Positions 1-7,670 of a stretch of 37,597 nucleotides of DNA are shown here, in pieces. The notes below the pieces were generated by a model, which did not search any database, had not been told where the DNA came from, and was given only the letters and a program-made list of their open reading frames with translations. The position numbers and the translations under genes were made by a program. Source of the stretch: a virus. Positions within the stretch are counted from its first letter, which is position 1. The number at the start of each line of letters is the position of its first letter. The stretch spans positions 1 through 37,597 of the IMG/VR virus record IMGVR_UViG_3300013103_000028, one strand, 5' to 3'.

Positions 1-186
1 AAGGAAGCCATCTTTATCACAAACTGTTTCCATATGAGACCGTGGATTATATTCTGGTCTAGCTAACAACACCGCCCCGGAGCCGAAAAATGGCTCTATA
101 TAATGCTTAGGCTGACCCAATGCTTTCCATACAATTTTAGCAACAGGCAATTTTCCACCAAAATATGGAAAGGGAGCTTGTAACAT
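1..186 (-). CDS. D12-class (Dam-like) N6-adenine DNA methyltransferase, N-terminal fragment
   Basis: The 62 visible N-terminal residues continue past the left edge of the window. They carry PFPYFGGK near residue 5 and EPFFGSGAVLLARP from about residue 31, which are the N-terminal S-adenosylmethionine-binding motifs of the D12 (Dam/DpnM) adenine methylases. The expected DPPY catalytic motif would lie outside the window. The start is ATG at 186, with AGGAAG six bases upstream. It is the last gene of the leftward series. The specificity cannot be read from this fragment; many family members methylate GATC, and GATC is strongly concentrated at 35.3-35.9 kb. The family call is secure and the specificity is unknown. 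Confidence 0.85.
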   Translation of the reverse strand, partial: MLQAPFPYFGGKLPVAKIVWKALGQPKHYIEPFFGSGAVLLARPEYNPRSHMETVCDKDGFL

Positions 187-198
187 TTTAAACTTCCT

Positions 199-227
199 AT
201 TATTTTCACCAATCTTTTGAAAAGCAA
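199..227 (-). promoter_or_regulatory. Candidate sigma-70 promoter upstream of the methylase
   Basis: On the minus strand TTGCTT is followed after exactly 17 bases by AATAAT, 13 bases ahead of the methylase start. It lies in the roughly 106-base gap between the Rad50 C-lobe gene and the methylase, so it could give the methylase its own transcript. Both boxes differ from consensus, so this is tentative. Confidence 0.3.
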
Positions 228-292
228 TTAATCATAGCTTGCTTTGTTCTCATTAGGATTATTCCTAACTGGCAGGGTGTTGTTTTTATATT

Positions 293-961
293 CTATACAT
301 TAACAACCCCGCTTACACCCCTAGTTTTCTCAATTCTGAATACCTTATCCGCGTTACCAATTATTTCCTCAGATTCATCTTCACCAGTTATCATAATTAT
401 TTGTAAATTCAATTTTTCAGAAATCAATTGTAACAATTCACTTACTTTTTCATGTGCACTACGGCTATGAAGAAAATGAAATGGTTCATCAAGCAACAGT
501 ACAGGCCTTGTAGATTTTGATAGCGACCACAAAGCAACACGCAAGGCAAATGCAACCACATTTATCAAACCACCACCTTCAGAATCAGAAGGTTTAATTA
601 AGTGGCCATCTTTATTAATTAAATACATATCTGCCTCAGTTCTTCCCCTCCGTTGAGTAAATTCCAATTTAAATAAATAATCATCATTTGGGAAAATTGC
701 CTCAATCGCAGCCGATACCATATCATTAATATACCATGATAATTGCTGTTGAGTTTGTTGTGCTACATTCTGAATGATTATTTGCGCTTGCTCAATATCT
801 GATCTCATTTCCATTAATGAATCAAGTTTAGCAAGCTTATCTTGTTTATTCCGTATTATGTGCTCAAATTTGCCTTTTTCTTGCTCAAGCTTCTGGCGAA
901 TTTGATTGATTTCACCAGTAAGTTCCCTTGTAGCCTCCCACTTCCCAATTTCAGTCACCAA
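293..961 (-). CDS. Rad50/SbcC C-terminal ATPase lobe as a separate protein
   Basis: This 222-aa protein is the C-terminal half of a Rad50/SbcC-type ABC ATPase. Residues about 10-75 are predicted coiled coil, DSEGGG at 126-131 occupies the place of the ABC signature, and VLLLDEP at 154-160 is Walker B with the catalytic glutamate. It has no Walker A, which lies in the separate protein at 2079-3161. It should pair with that N-lobe and the Mre11-like nuclease to process DNA ends during recombination-dependent replication. The start is GTG at 961, overlapping the stop of the upstream 78-aa gene in GGTGA, with GAGG about ten bases upstream. The C-lobe assignment is firm; the complex is inferred from gene order. 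Confidence 0.85.
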   Translation of the reverse strand: MVTEIGKWEATRELTGEINQIRQKLEQEKGKFEHIIRNKQDKLAKLDSLMEMRSDIEQAQIIIQNVAQQTQQQLSWYINDMVSAAIEAIFPNDDYLFKLEFTQRRGRTEADMYLINKDGHLIKPSDSEGGGLINVVAFALRVALWSLSKSTRPVLLLDEPFHFLHSRSAHEKVSELLQLISEKLNLQIIMITGEDESEEIIGNADKVFRIEKTRGVSGVVNV

Positions 962-1191
962 CCCAATTCCTCTTTTATAGTTTTAATACCGAATTCAATT
1001 TCTGATTTTAATTCGTCAATTTTTTCAGATAGTTCATCAATGTATTCTTCAGCTTCTTCATCTGAGGAGCAACCAAACTCCTCGGCACGTTGTTTTTGCA
1101 ATTGCTCAATTTGCCCCTCAACTCGACTAGCCTCAGTTTTCATTGATTCTATTTTATTTTTCAAATTGAGCAATTCTTGGGCGATATCCAT
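955..1191 (-). CDS. Small coiled-coil protein of the split Rad50 operon
   Basis: This protein has 78 residues and is almost entirely heptad-like and acidic. Two helical segments flank a turn around FGCSSDEEA, so it may fold as a short coiled-coil hairpin. It lies between the Mre11-like nuclease (one base away) and the Rad50 C-lobe (overlap of seven bases), so the three are probably translationally coupled. A reasonable guess is that it supplies or caps part of the Rad50 coiled coil that is missing from the C-lobe protein. No family is recognised. Confidence 0.6.
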   Translation of the reverse strand: MDIAQELLNLKNKIESMKTEASRVEGQIEQLQKQRAEEFGCSSDEEAEEYIDELSEKIDELKSEIEFGIKTIKEELGW

Positions 1192-1192
1192 G

Positions 1193-2110
1193 TTAAGCCT
1201 CCAAACATTTCCAAATTAACTCTTTGACTTCTTTCTTTACCGAATTTGCTTGAAAAAACATTTCCAGATTTTTCTCAAAACTCAATGATGCTTCCCACTC
1301 ATCATTCAAACCATCAACAAAAGCCATTATTCGCTCATCTTTTTGTTTTGTTGTGTTAATCTCATTCAGATCAAATACATCATCATCAATTGGTAATAAT
1401 ATTTGTTCAATTTTGTCACTTTCATACTTATAAACGCAAGGTTTATGATCAAACTGTGAAATAGTCGTGCGCATTATACTTCCAGGATTAATCAACCAGC
1501 AATTTGGCATCATTCCTTTCTTTTTCACAACATTAGTAAATGTTTGATGATTATCACCAGTAACAATCAAATTGAAAAGTTTCCCATACTTTCTGAGAAT
1601 CGTTGTAGCTTTATCAGCTACTTGCCCAGGCCAAAGAGGCTTTTCATTAATTACCATATGATGCCAGAGCAATATTCTTTTCTTATCATCCCTACCAAAT
1701 TTTATATCTTCTGGGGGAAATTCCCCATAAGGAACTCCCACAATAGTGTAATTAGATGATGATTGACAGACACCTAATGATTCACCAAGCATTAATTCAA
1801 TTGCTCCAGCTGCACATAGAACCCCTAAACCTGAATCCTGGATTCTTGCTAAACTGTGGCTTGGTAAATCATGTTGCCCAGGGACCACGATAGGCTTGAC
1901 TTTATATTCATTAAGCAAATTGATTATCCATTGCTCCAAAAAGGGCCCAGGTTTAGGGTGGTGAAAAAAATCCCCTGCCACAAGTAGTGGTGGTGACTTT
2001 TGTGCTAGAGTTAAAATGAATCTTACTTTTTTCTCCATTGAAGAGAAAAAATTATCAACTCTTGCTCTTGGTGTTGTTCTACGCAGGTGCCAATCCGCAG
2101 TTAATATCAT
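1193..2110 (-). CDS. Mre11/SbcD-like metallophosphoesterase nuclease
   Basis: This 305-aa calcineurin-like phosphoesterase has the Mre11/SbcD motif series: TADWHL at residues 4-9 (Asp and His metal ligands), GDFFHH at 46-51, GQHD at 78-81, a WHH motif in the middle and GDNHQTF near residue 185. These ligands bind two metal ions for exo- and endonuclease activity on DNA ends. It corresponds to T4 gp47 or bacterial SbcD. Its start lies 32 bases inside the end of the Rad50 N-lobe gene and its stop is next to the 78-aa coiled-coil gene, so it sits between the two Rad50 halves. All visible catalytic residues are present. Confidence 0.9.
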   Translation of the reverse strand: MILTADWHLRRTTPRARVDNFFSSMEKKVRFILTLAQKSPPLLVAGDFFHHPKPGPFLEQWIINLLNEYKVKPIVVPGQHDLPSHSLARIQDSGLGVLCAAGAIELMLGESLGVCQSSSNYTIVGVPYGEFPPEDIKFGRDDKKRILLWHHMVINEKPLWPGQVADKATTILRKYGKLFNLIVTGDNHQTFTNVVKKKGMMPNCWLINPGSIMRTTISQFDHKPCVYKYESDKIEQILLPIDDDVFDLNEINTTKQKDERIMAFVDGLNDEWEASLSFEKNLEMFFQANSVKKEVKELIWKCLEA

Positions 2111-3161
2111 GTTTCAAAACACTCCCACACAGAGGACAAATTGGAGGCATCAATTGGTCTAGCTTTTGTTCTAATTGTTTTATTGCAGTTGTTTTTTCAT
2201 TAAACAAACTCTTTGAACTTGATATTTTCTCATGCAACTTCTTCAATTTCACTAACATCTTTTTGCTCTGTTGATAATCACTATTCTGTTCTATTAACAA
2301 ATTAATATTTTCTGATGAAATCAATTTTGACTTGATAGATGATTTTTTGTTTTTGAAGCGTAACAAATCTGCTTGGATTTTTCGCAATAGATGAAGCGTG
2401 TACTCAAGCTGCTCAAGTTCTGATTGCTTTTGAATTAATTCAGTTATCCTTGGTTCAATATCTGGTGGTAGTACAATTCCTTCTAACTTCACTCTTGCTT
2501 CATTCAATCTTGACTGAATTTCATTAATTTTGTTACACTTGTATGATAATTCCTTGAATTTGTTTTGTTGATTTTCTAATTCAACCACATACTCTTCAAC
2601 AGCTACCAAATCTGGGAACTGTTCGATTAACTCATTTAACTCTGAAATCAATGAATTACAAGTTTTGATTTCTTGCTCATTTCTCCGCCTCGCACTAGTA
2701 ATATTAGCAAGTGCAACATCTATCAAATCAATATGAACAATCTGATTCAAAAAGCGAGCAACCTGACCTGGGCTGTCAAATAAAAGAAAGGGTGAATCAA
2801 ATTGTAATTGTAAGTTGATTTTTGATAGATTCAAAACTTCTGATATTGGTTTTGGTACATCTTGTCCAAAACCAGAAAACACTTCCCCATTTAATCTGTA
2901 AATATTATCAGAGGAATTTTTCAAACGGCTTATCGTTTCACCAGAGTACAATTCCAAATCAGCACAAGTTGGCTCTTTCTTTGCCCAACTACTCTTGAAT
3001 TCATCACCAGAGGGTCTATTTTCAATCAACCACCTTAAAGCACGGAATATAGAGGTTTTCCCATGCCTTGAAGGACCTATTATCACATTCACTTTTTTTG
3101 AAAAGTTAAATTCTGTATCTTTATGTGATTGAAAATTTACCAAATGTAGTTTTTTTATCAT
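2079..3161 (-). CDS. Rad50/SbcC N-terminal ATPase lobe ending at a zinc-hook-like CxxC
   Basis: This 360-aa protein begins as an ABC/SMC ATPase (MIKKLHLVNFQSHKDTEF) with Walker A GPSRHGKT at 29-36 and a Q-loop region near 117. Residues about 150-335 are helical and coiled-coil, broken by proline-containing turns. It ends shortly after CPLC at 342-345, the CxxC pattern of the Rad50 zinc hook. No Walker B or signature motif is present; they are in the 222-aa protein at 293-961. In normal Rad50 the hook is central, so this gene looks like the first half of Rad50, with the Mre11 gene following. A split gene rather than a sequencing frameshift is likely because other genes lie between the halves. 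Confidence 0.88.
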   Translation of the reverse strand: MIKKLHLVNFQSHKDTEFNFSKKVNVIIGPSRHGKTSIFRALRWLIENRPSGDEFKSSWAKKEPTCADLELYSGETISRLKNSSDNIYRLNGEVFSGFGQDVPKPISEVLNLSKINLQLQFDSPFLLFDSPGQVARFLNQIVHIDLIDVALANITSARRRNEQEIKTCNSLISELNELIEQFPDLVAVEEYVVELENQQNKFKELSYKCNKINEIQSRLNEARVKLEGIVLPPDIEPRITELIQKQSELEQLEYTLHLLRKIQADLLRFKNKKSSIKSKLISSENINLLIEQNSDYQQSKKMLVKLKKLHEKISSSKSLFNEKTTAIKQLEQKLDQLMPPICPLCGSVLKHDINCGLAPA

Positions 3162-3236
3162 GTATCACAACCTAGAAGAATTTGACAACCTGTGGAAAAT
3201 TATGCAAAAACCAAAGTGATATCCACATTCACTTGA

Positions 3237-3265
3237 CCACTTCTAACCCAGAAATCTAGAAGTGG
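3237..3265. repeat. Small inverted repeat in intergenic gap
   Basis: CCACTTCT and AGAAGTGG form an 8-bp perfect stem around a 13-base loop. They lie in the 113-bp gap between the small 71-aa gene and the Rad50 N-lobe gene. No T-run follows on either strand, so it is not a standard terminator; it could be an operator or a processing site. Nothing else is recognised in the gap. Confidence 0.35.
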
Positions 3266-3274
3266 AATACACAT

Positions 3275-3490
3275 TTATTCCTCAATTACTTTCATTACAG
3301 TAACATCCACATATGGCATAGATTTGAAATCAGTTTCTGTCAAATTGATAACATCACAAACAACGACACAATCAAATTCTGTGGTAGCCGTGTGAATAAG
3401 TTTGTTTAAATCATCAGTTGTCTTATTTATTTGCATAACTAATTCATTTATTTTCAATTCGACCCCTCCAATCAAATTTTCTAAAATCAC
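3275..3490 (-). CDS. Hypothetical protein, 71 aa
   Basis: No family is recognised. The N-terminal half is helical with regular hydrophobic spacing and the C-terminal half alternates as beta strands (CVVVCDVINL, VDVTVMKVIEE). The start is ATG at 3490, and GTAAG about six bases upstream is a weak ribosome site. It lies upstream of the split rad50 genes with gaps on both sides. A small structural or accessory recombination protein is possible but unsupported. Confidence 0.5.
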   Translation of the reverse strand: MILENLIGGVELKINELVMQINKTTDDLNKLIHTATTEFDCVVVCDVINLTETDFKSMPYVDVTVMKVIEE

Positions 3491-3565
3491 TTACAGACAA
3501 TCACCATAGTAGTATCCACCCCGAAGACGTCAATCACCCAAGAACTACCGATATTGTTTCTGCGG

Positions 3566-3997
3566 TTAGTCATTTCTCACCCGATAATTCTCCAAACTCC
3601 AATCCTTTTCTTTGCCAGAAGGAAGTGGAGGAGGAAACTTTGGGGGATATCTTTCAGGTTCACGCTTGAACAATTTCCATGCCTTCATTAAGCTGTCCAA
3701 ACTATTCATAATTTTATAGAAACCGCCTCCAGGAATATGAAATTCTATCCAATTGGGCCCATTTGGTGGCAATTCACTAGAAAATGAGTAAAACACTTTC
3801 AACTTTTCAGGGACTAAACCTCCAGCATTGGGATGGTTCACTATCGCCTTGGATATTTGATTAACTGCAAACTGCATTTGTTTCCTGAATTTAGATTTGG
3901 GTTTAGTCCTTGGAATAGTTAATTGATGAGTAAGTTCTGGAATAAGTGGTCTTGCCTTAGCAATTCTTTTCTTTATTGAGTTCCCAAAATTCTCCAT
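3566..3997 (-). CDS. Hypothetical protein, 143 aa, basic
   Basis: No family is recognised. The N-terminal third is very basic (KKRIAKARPLI, RTKPKSKFRK), a strand region around WIEFHIPGGGFYKI follows, and the C-terminus is proline-rich (KFPPPLPSG). GAGGTG lies five bases before the ATG at 3997. The start is 41 bases inside the end of the nuclease gene, implying coupled translation with nuclease and RecA. The basic N-terminus makes nucleic-acid binding plausible, but this is inference only. Confidence 0.6.
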   Translation of the reverse strand: MENFGNSIKKRIAKARPLIPELTHQLTIPRTKPKSKFRKQMQFAVNQISKAIVNHPNAGGLVPEKLKVFYSFSSELPPNGPNWIEFHIPGGGFYKIMNSLDSLMKAWKLFKREPERYPPKFPPPLPSGKEKDWSLENYRVRND

Positions 3998-4517
3998 GAT
4001 TACACCTCACAACACAACCAAAAAAAGCCTCACCATCAATTACAACAACTGGTGGAATTCTGTTTTTTCTTAAGCGATGTGGTCTATCCAATATAACCAT
4101 CCAATTTGTATTTTCATACAAATTTGCCTTGCACTGTTTTATCGCTTCAGGCAAATTCCAATGCTCACCAGACTTGCATTCAATAGTAAAAGGGAACAAT
4201 TTTCTAACTTCAGATGACATGCGAACATCTGGACCTGATTGACCCATTTCTCTGCTAGCAATTTCCTCATCCTTTCCCCAAGGTTTACCAGTTACTTCAC
4301 TTATTTTTTGACATGCCCATTGCTGTAAACTTCGAGCGATTCTTTTGGCAGAATATAATTTGCGACTTTTTGTGAATATTGAGCTAAGGAATTTACACTT
4401 CTGCACAATGGTTTTTGGATTCTTACCAGTTAATTCCTCAATAATAGACCAATGCTCATCAGTTAGAATATTATTCAAATCACTTATTAATTCACCCTTC
4501 TTCTTTTTCACGTTCAC
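3957..4517 (-). CDS. PD-(D/E)XK-fold nuclease, possible recombination endonuclease or resolvase
   Basis: This 186-aa protein has the PD-(D/E)XK signature: GPDVR near residue 94 supplies the aspartate and FTIECKSG near 110 supplies the E-x-K pair, with a following helix QCKANLY that fits the fold. An upstream REMGQSG glutamate could be the additional helix residue seen in such nucleases. The start codon overlaps the RecA stop by four bases (ATGA), indicating an operon partner of RecA. A role in Holliday junction or recombination-intermediate cleavage follows from context; a lambda-exonuclease-like role is less likely at this length. The fold is likely, the substrate unknown. Confidence 0.7.
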   Translation of the reverse strand: MNVKKKKGELISDLNNILTDEHWSIIEELTGKNPKTIVQKCKFLSSIFTKSRKLYSAKRIARSLQQWACQKISEVTGKPWGKDEEIASREMGQSGPDVRMSSEVRKLFPFTIECKSGEHWNLPEAIKQCKANLYENTNWMVILDRPHRLRKNRIPPVVVIDGEAFFGCVVRCNHGEFWELNKEKNC

Positions 4518-5659
4518 CTTCTTATTTTTTCTTTTCTTAGCACTCTCACATTTTTTTCCAACTCATCCCAAACATCAACCACCCAATCTTTTATATCCTG
4601 CTCTAGGTTATTGTCCTCAACATACTTAATTGCAGAATCCAACGCTCCACTTGGCATGTTTTGTGGGAAATATTTGTTACCGACGACATAGCCAAGCGCT
4701 TTTTTACTTGGTTCAGTCGGGTGCTCAGACATCGCTCCAACTGATTTGAGCCACTCTAAATTAGCCCCAATATCATCAACACCATAACCGAATACTAATC
4801 TTATCGGTGCAGTACGCCATTCAATATCGCATGAATTCTTATTGATAAAAGCCTCAATGTTTTTGCCGATAATATGATTACCCCTCATGATTTTACCAAC
4901 AATACGCAATTGTATTCTAATGCTAGCGTAGAATGGAATAGCATGTCCACCAGGCGTTATCATTTTGGGAGCAAATGGACCTGCATCAACATTTTCACGC
5001 AATTGGTTAGTGCAAATCATTAATATGTTATAATTTTTTATGTGTCTGGCAATAATGCGCAATCCTTCTGATAATTCTTTGGCCCGCCGTTGGCCCATTT
5101 TGTCGCCTTGATCTAGCTCCATGCGAGTTGATAATGCAGCTAACGAATCGACCCCCTCACAATTAATAAAATCAGGGTTAGGACACCAAGCTTGATCATG
5201 ATCCCGCTTGGTTTTACCACCCTTGATTACAAGAGGCCCAATTATTGATTCAATCACATCCGTTACTGTATCAGGACGAAAATAATATTCCTGATCGAAT
5301 TTTACACCCATCTGAAGACAATAATCTGGATCAAGCCTAGCCTCAGGGTCTTTTATTCTTACTTCACCCCCAATTCTTTGCACTGAACCAACGACTTCAG
5401 CCATAATAGTAGTTTTACCTGAACCTGGTGGGCCAGATATTTCTACTAATATGCCTCCTGGCAATCCACCATATCTACATTTCAAACCAGAGATCGCTTT
5501 GTCAAGCAATGTGCTGCCAGTGCTAACAGTTTTTGACCAATCTATTGGTTTGTCAAATTGTTGAGGAGCAGTCATAGCAATTCCTTTAATTTGCTCAACG
5601 AGATCATTCACCATCGTAATGATATCAATTGCCACTCTATTCAAGACCGGAGTGGCCAC
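4514..5659 (-). CDS. recA: RecA-like recombinase
   Basis: This 381-aa RecA/UvsX-type strand-exchange ATPase has Walker A GPPGSGKT at 76-83 and a RecA-like DPEARLDPDYCLQMGV segment. It also has a Walker B region around INCEGVDSL, and the block CTNQLRENVDAG...TPGGHAIPFYAS matching the RecA L2 loop region (NQ...GG.AL.FYAS). The C-terminus is helical and acidic, ending with a basic tail. It would form filaments on ssDNA for recombination-dependent replication with the neighbouring SSB, UvsY-like mediator and nuclease. The GTG start at 5659 lacks a clear ribosome site, and starts at GTG or ATG 21 to 45 bases downstream are possible; the family core begins only near residue 40. The family call is firm. 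Confidence 0.92.
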   Translation of the reverse strand: MATPVLNRVAIDIITMVNDLVEQIKGIAMTAPQQFDKPIDWSKTVSTGSTLLDKAISGLKCRYGGLPGGILVEISGPPGSGKTTIMAEVVGSVQRIGGEVRIKDPEARLDPDYCLQMGVKFDQEYYFRPDTVTDVIESIIGPLVIKGGKTKRDHDQAWCPNPDFINCEGVDSLAALSTRMELDQGDKMGQRRAKELSEGLRIIARHIKNYNILMICTNQLRENVDAGPFAPKMITPGGHAIPFYASIRIQLRIVGKIMRGNHIIGKNIEAFINKNSCDIEWRTAPIRLVFGYGVDDIGANLEWLKSVGAMSEHPTEPSKKALGYVVGNKYFPQNMPSGALDSAIKYVEDNNLEQDIKDWVVDVWDELEKNVRVLRKEKIRR

Positions 5660-5682
5660 GGGCTAGGTTAGAAATATGGCGA

Positions 5683-6792
5683 CTATTTCTGTGGCCGTCT
5701 GGGTATAGGTTTCCGAGCCTTAGGCTTGGGCTTGGGTTGTGGAGGGGCCAGTTCCAGTGGTTCTTCATGTGTTTCTTCATGTGTTTCTTCCAACCTCTTT
5801 TTGGCCTCCTCACACGCAACCCTAAATTCACAGTTCTCACATTCTTCCCAAGTATCAAAGGATTCACCCAATACTCCACCATAATTAGCAAAAGGACACT
5901 TAGTTTCAGGTGTGCCGAAAACTGGCTGCGTTTGAGGCCCTTCCCAAAATGGGACCTCTGAAATTACTGGGGCTACAGTTGCACCAGTCGGTTCTCCCCC
6001 AATTGGGTGTTGTAAACCAGCTTCAATTGCATCTTTGACCTCTTCATAAGTCGGTATATGAAGCAAGTCACCTAGTGTGTAAACACTACTAAGAACATGT
6101 GGTGGTATCGGTTCATTGCGAACTATAAAATCATGCCCTTTATAGTCAAAAAATTGCCCTTTCTGAACCACCTCAAATTTCACATGCCGGCCACCTTGTG
6201 GACCCGCAGTTGGCCACATATAATTAATATAACCGGTAGGATTGTCAGGGGTAACCATCGGTTGCTTTGCACGACTTTGCAAGTGTGATTCCATAAAAGC
6301 ATTATTGATATCCCAAACCATTACTGGTTCAGACCAAGTGATTTGATTTGGATTTAGGTGATGGATTATATTGTAAATCCCAATAGGATATTTCCCTGAT
6401 CCATAAACATTTGCTGCTTCTTGTGTCACATTAGGATCAGCCATAAGTTTATTTCTCTGCTCACAAGCTGGACAAGCCTTGCCATAAGTTCTCGCCAAAC
6501 ATATGAACCAATCCTGATTAGGGCCAATACCCTTGTGAACATAAACCCAGCACATGTGAGTCAACTGTTCTGGTCTTAACTTCCCAGCTACAACAAGAGG
6601 ATGATGTTCACCAGCTGGTGCCATAACAATATCAATCACATGAACCCCAATTGATGGTTTGAAACGTGGCACATTCTGAATTTTCGCCAAATCAAAAATA
6701 CTTCTGCCACCTGCACCATCCTTGATAAGATAAGATTCCCTAGCGGTAATCTCTGCATCTTGGACATATCTTGAGTAATCAAATTGATCCAT
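5683..6792 (-). CDS. gp32-like single-stranded DNA-binding protein with Cys-rich tail
   Basis: This protein of about 369 aa carries, in its first third, a zinc site spaced His-x11-Cys-x8-Cys-x2-Cys (VYVHKG ... FICL ... ACPAC). This is nearly the arrangement of T4 gp32 (His64, Cys77, Cys87, Cys90), so an ssDNA-binding OB-fold protein is likely. A C-terminal segment CPFANYGG ... EECENCEFRVAC adds a second Cys cluster, then THEETHEE repeats and a proline- and lysine-rich basic end; gp32 proteins usually end acidic. The start at 6792 is chosen because GGAGG lies five bases upstream; an in-frame ATG at 6804 contains that site. It lies between RecA and the UvsY-like gene, the expected recombination partners. 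Confidence 0.72.
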   Translation of the reverse strand: MDQFDYSRYVQDAEITARESYLIKDGAGGRSIFDLAKIQNVPRFKPSIGVHVIDIVMAPAGEHHPLVVAGKLRPEQLTHMCWVYVHKGIGPNQDWFICLARTYGKACPACEQRNKLMADPNVTQEAANVYGSGKYPIGIYNIIHHLNPNQITWSEPVMVWDINNAFMESHLQSRAKQPMVTPDNPTGYINYMWPTAGPQGGRHVKFEVVQKGQFFDYKGHDFIVRNEPIPPHVLSSVYTLGDLLHIPTYEEVKDAIEAGLQHPIGGEPTGATVAPVISEVPFWEGPQTQPVFGTPETKCPFANYGGVLGESFDTWEECENCEFRVACEEAKKRLEETHEETHEEPLELAPPQPKPKPKARKPIPRRPQK

Positions 6793-6955
6793 CATTACCT
6801 CCATCTTTTTTCATTCTCTTTTTTAATTCTTGATAAAACTCAAGCCGGCTGAAATAATAGGCCTTGAATAACAAACGCAATATAAACCACCAACCAATCA
6901 AACAGAGAAAAAATACCCCAAGCCATGCTAATGGTTTTATTATAAAATCAAACAT
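6779..6955 (-). CDS. Small membrane protein, 58 aa
   Basis: The ATG overlaps the stop of the UvsY-like gene by one base (TAATG), and the 3' end overlaps the SSB start. It has a hydrophobic tryptophan- and phenylalanine-rich helix at residues 4-30, then a basic amphipathic tail with KKRMKK. One transmembrane segment with a cytoplasmic tail is predicted by inspection. It might tether the recombination apparatus to the membrane, but no family is recognised. Confidence 0.6.
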   Translation of the reverse strand: MFDFIIKPLAWLGVFFLCLIGWWFILRLLFKAYYFSRLEFYQELKKRMKKDGGNDGSI

Positions 6956-7641
6956 TATTTTCTCAGTGCTGAACGTTTTGGAGTTGGTTTCCGATAAGAT
7001 TTTTCTGTGATGATTTCTTCACCACCATCAGGGAATTTTTTAACTATCATGAAATCATTTTGAGGAAGTTTCCCTGCCTTTTCAAATGCCTCTTCTTTTG
7101 TTGTGTAAGGCCCAGCGATATAACCGTCACCATTTGCTGGTTTAACACAATACATTGGCGGTGGTTGATTTTCAATAATTGACTTTTCTGTTGCTTTTTG
7201 TGATGCAGCCGCTTTCATTTTGGAATCACCTTGAACATGCGGTTCTGACCAATAACTACTCAAATACAATTTTACCAAATCCTCTAATATTGGCCTCCTA
7301 GCATTCATCGCCATCACACCAGCAAAAGTTACATTTACATCATGTTCTGCCTCACGAAGCCTTTCTTGTGCCTCAATATAATTTGGAGAAGTCTTGATTT
7401 TGCTGTCGATCACTGCCTCTGTAAACTTTGATCCTGATGCTGATAACTCTGTTCTTATACTTTGATCAAGCTCAGCTTTTGTTATATCCAAGGCTTGTTT
7501 AGCCTTATCTCTATCAAGCTGAGCTTGCGCATGAGCGAGACTATACCTCATCATTTTTTGCGCTTGCAATAACAACTCCTCATCTAATTTGTGTTTATCT
7601 ATTGCAAGATCACTTTCATAATCAAATTTCCTTTCAGACAT
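6955..7641 (-). CDS. UvsY-like recombination mediator (helical)
   Basis: This 228-aa protein's N-terminal 130 residues are a charged helical region (LDEELLLQAQKMMRYSLAHA, then DRDKAKQALDITKAELDQSIR, then a TEAVIDSKI helix and MNARRPILEDLVKLYLSSYW). This layout recurs widely in phages beside ssDNA-binding protein and RecA genes and is often called UvsY-like. The C-terminal region, with GYIAGPYTTKEEAFEKAG, resembles a short SPOR-like strand-helix element and ends in a basic tail. The predicted role is loading RecA on SSB-coated DNA. GGAG lies eight bases before the ATG, and an upstream TATAAT at 7670-7675 may mark a promoter. The function rests on resemblance and context, not a catalytic motif. 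Confidence 0.55.
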   Translation of the reverse strand: MSERKFDYESDLAIDKHKLDEELLLQAQKMMRYSLAHAQAQLDRDKAKQALDITKAELDQSIRTELSASGSKFTEAVIDSKIKTSPNYIEAQERLREAEHDVNVTFAGVMAMNARRPILEDLVKLYLSSYWSEPHVQGDSKMKAAASQKATEKSIIENQPPPMYCVKPANGDGYIAGPYTTKEEAFEKAGKLPQNDFMIVKKFPDGGEEIITEKSYRKPTPKRSALRK

Positions 7642-7670
7642 ATTGATACTCCTTTGTTTATTTATATATA

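Noticed and set aside
842-1219. 125-aa open frame on the plus strand
   Set aside because: It is antisense to the Rad50 C-lobe and coiled-coil genes; serine-rich composition is that expected from the reverse of acidic coiled coil.
5637-5891. 84-aa minus-strand frame over the end of the SSB gene
   Set aside because: It overlaps the SSB C-terminal tail in another frame and has no independent ribosome site.
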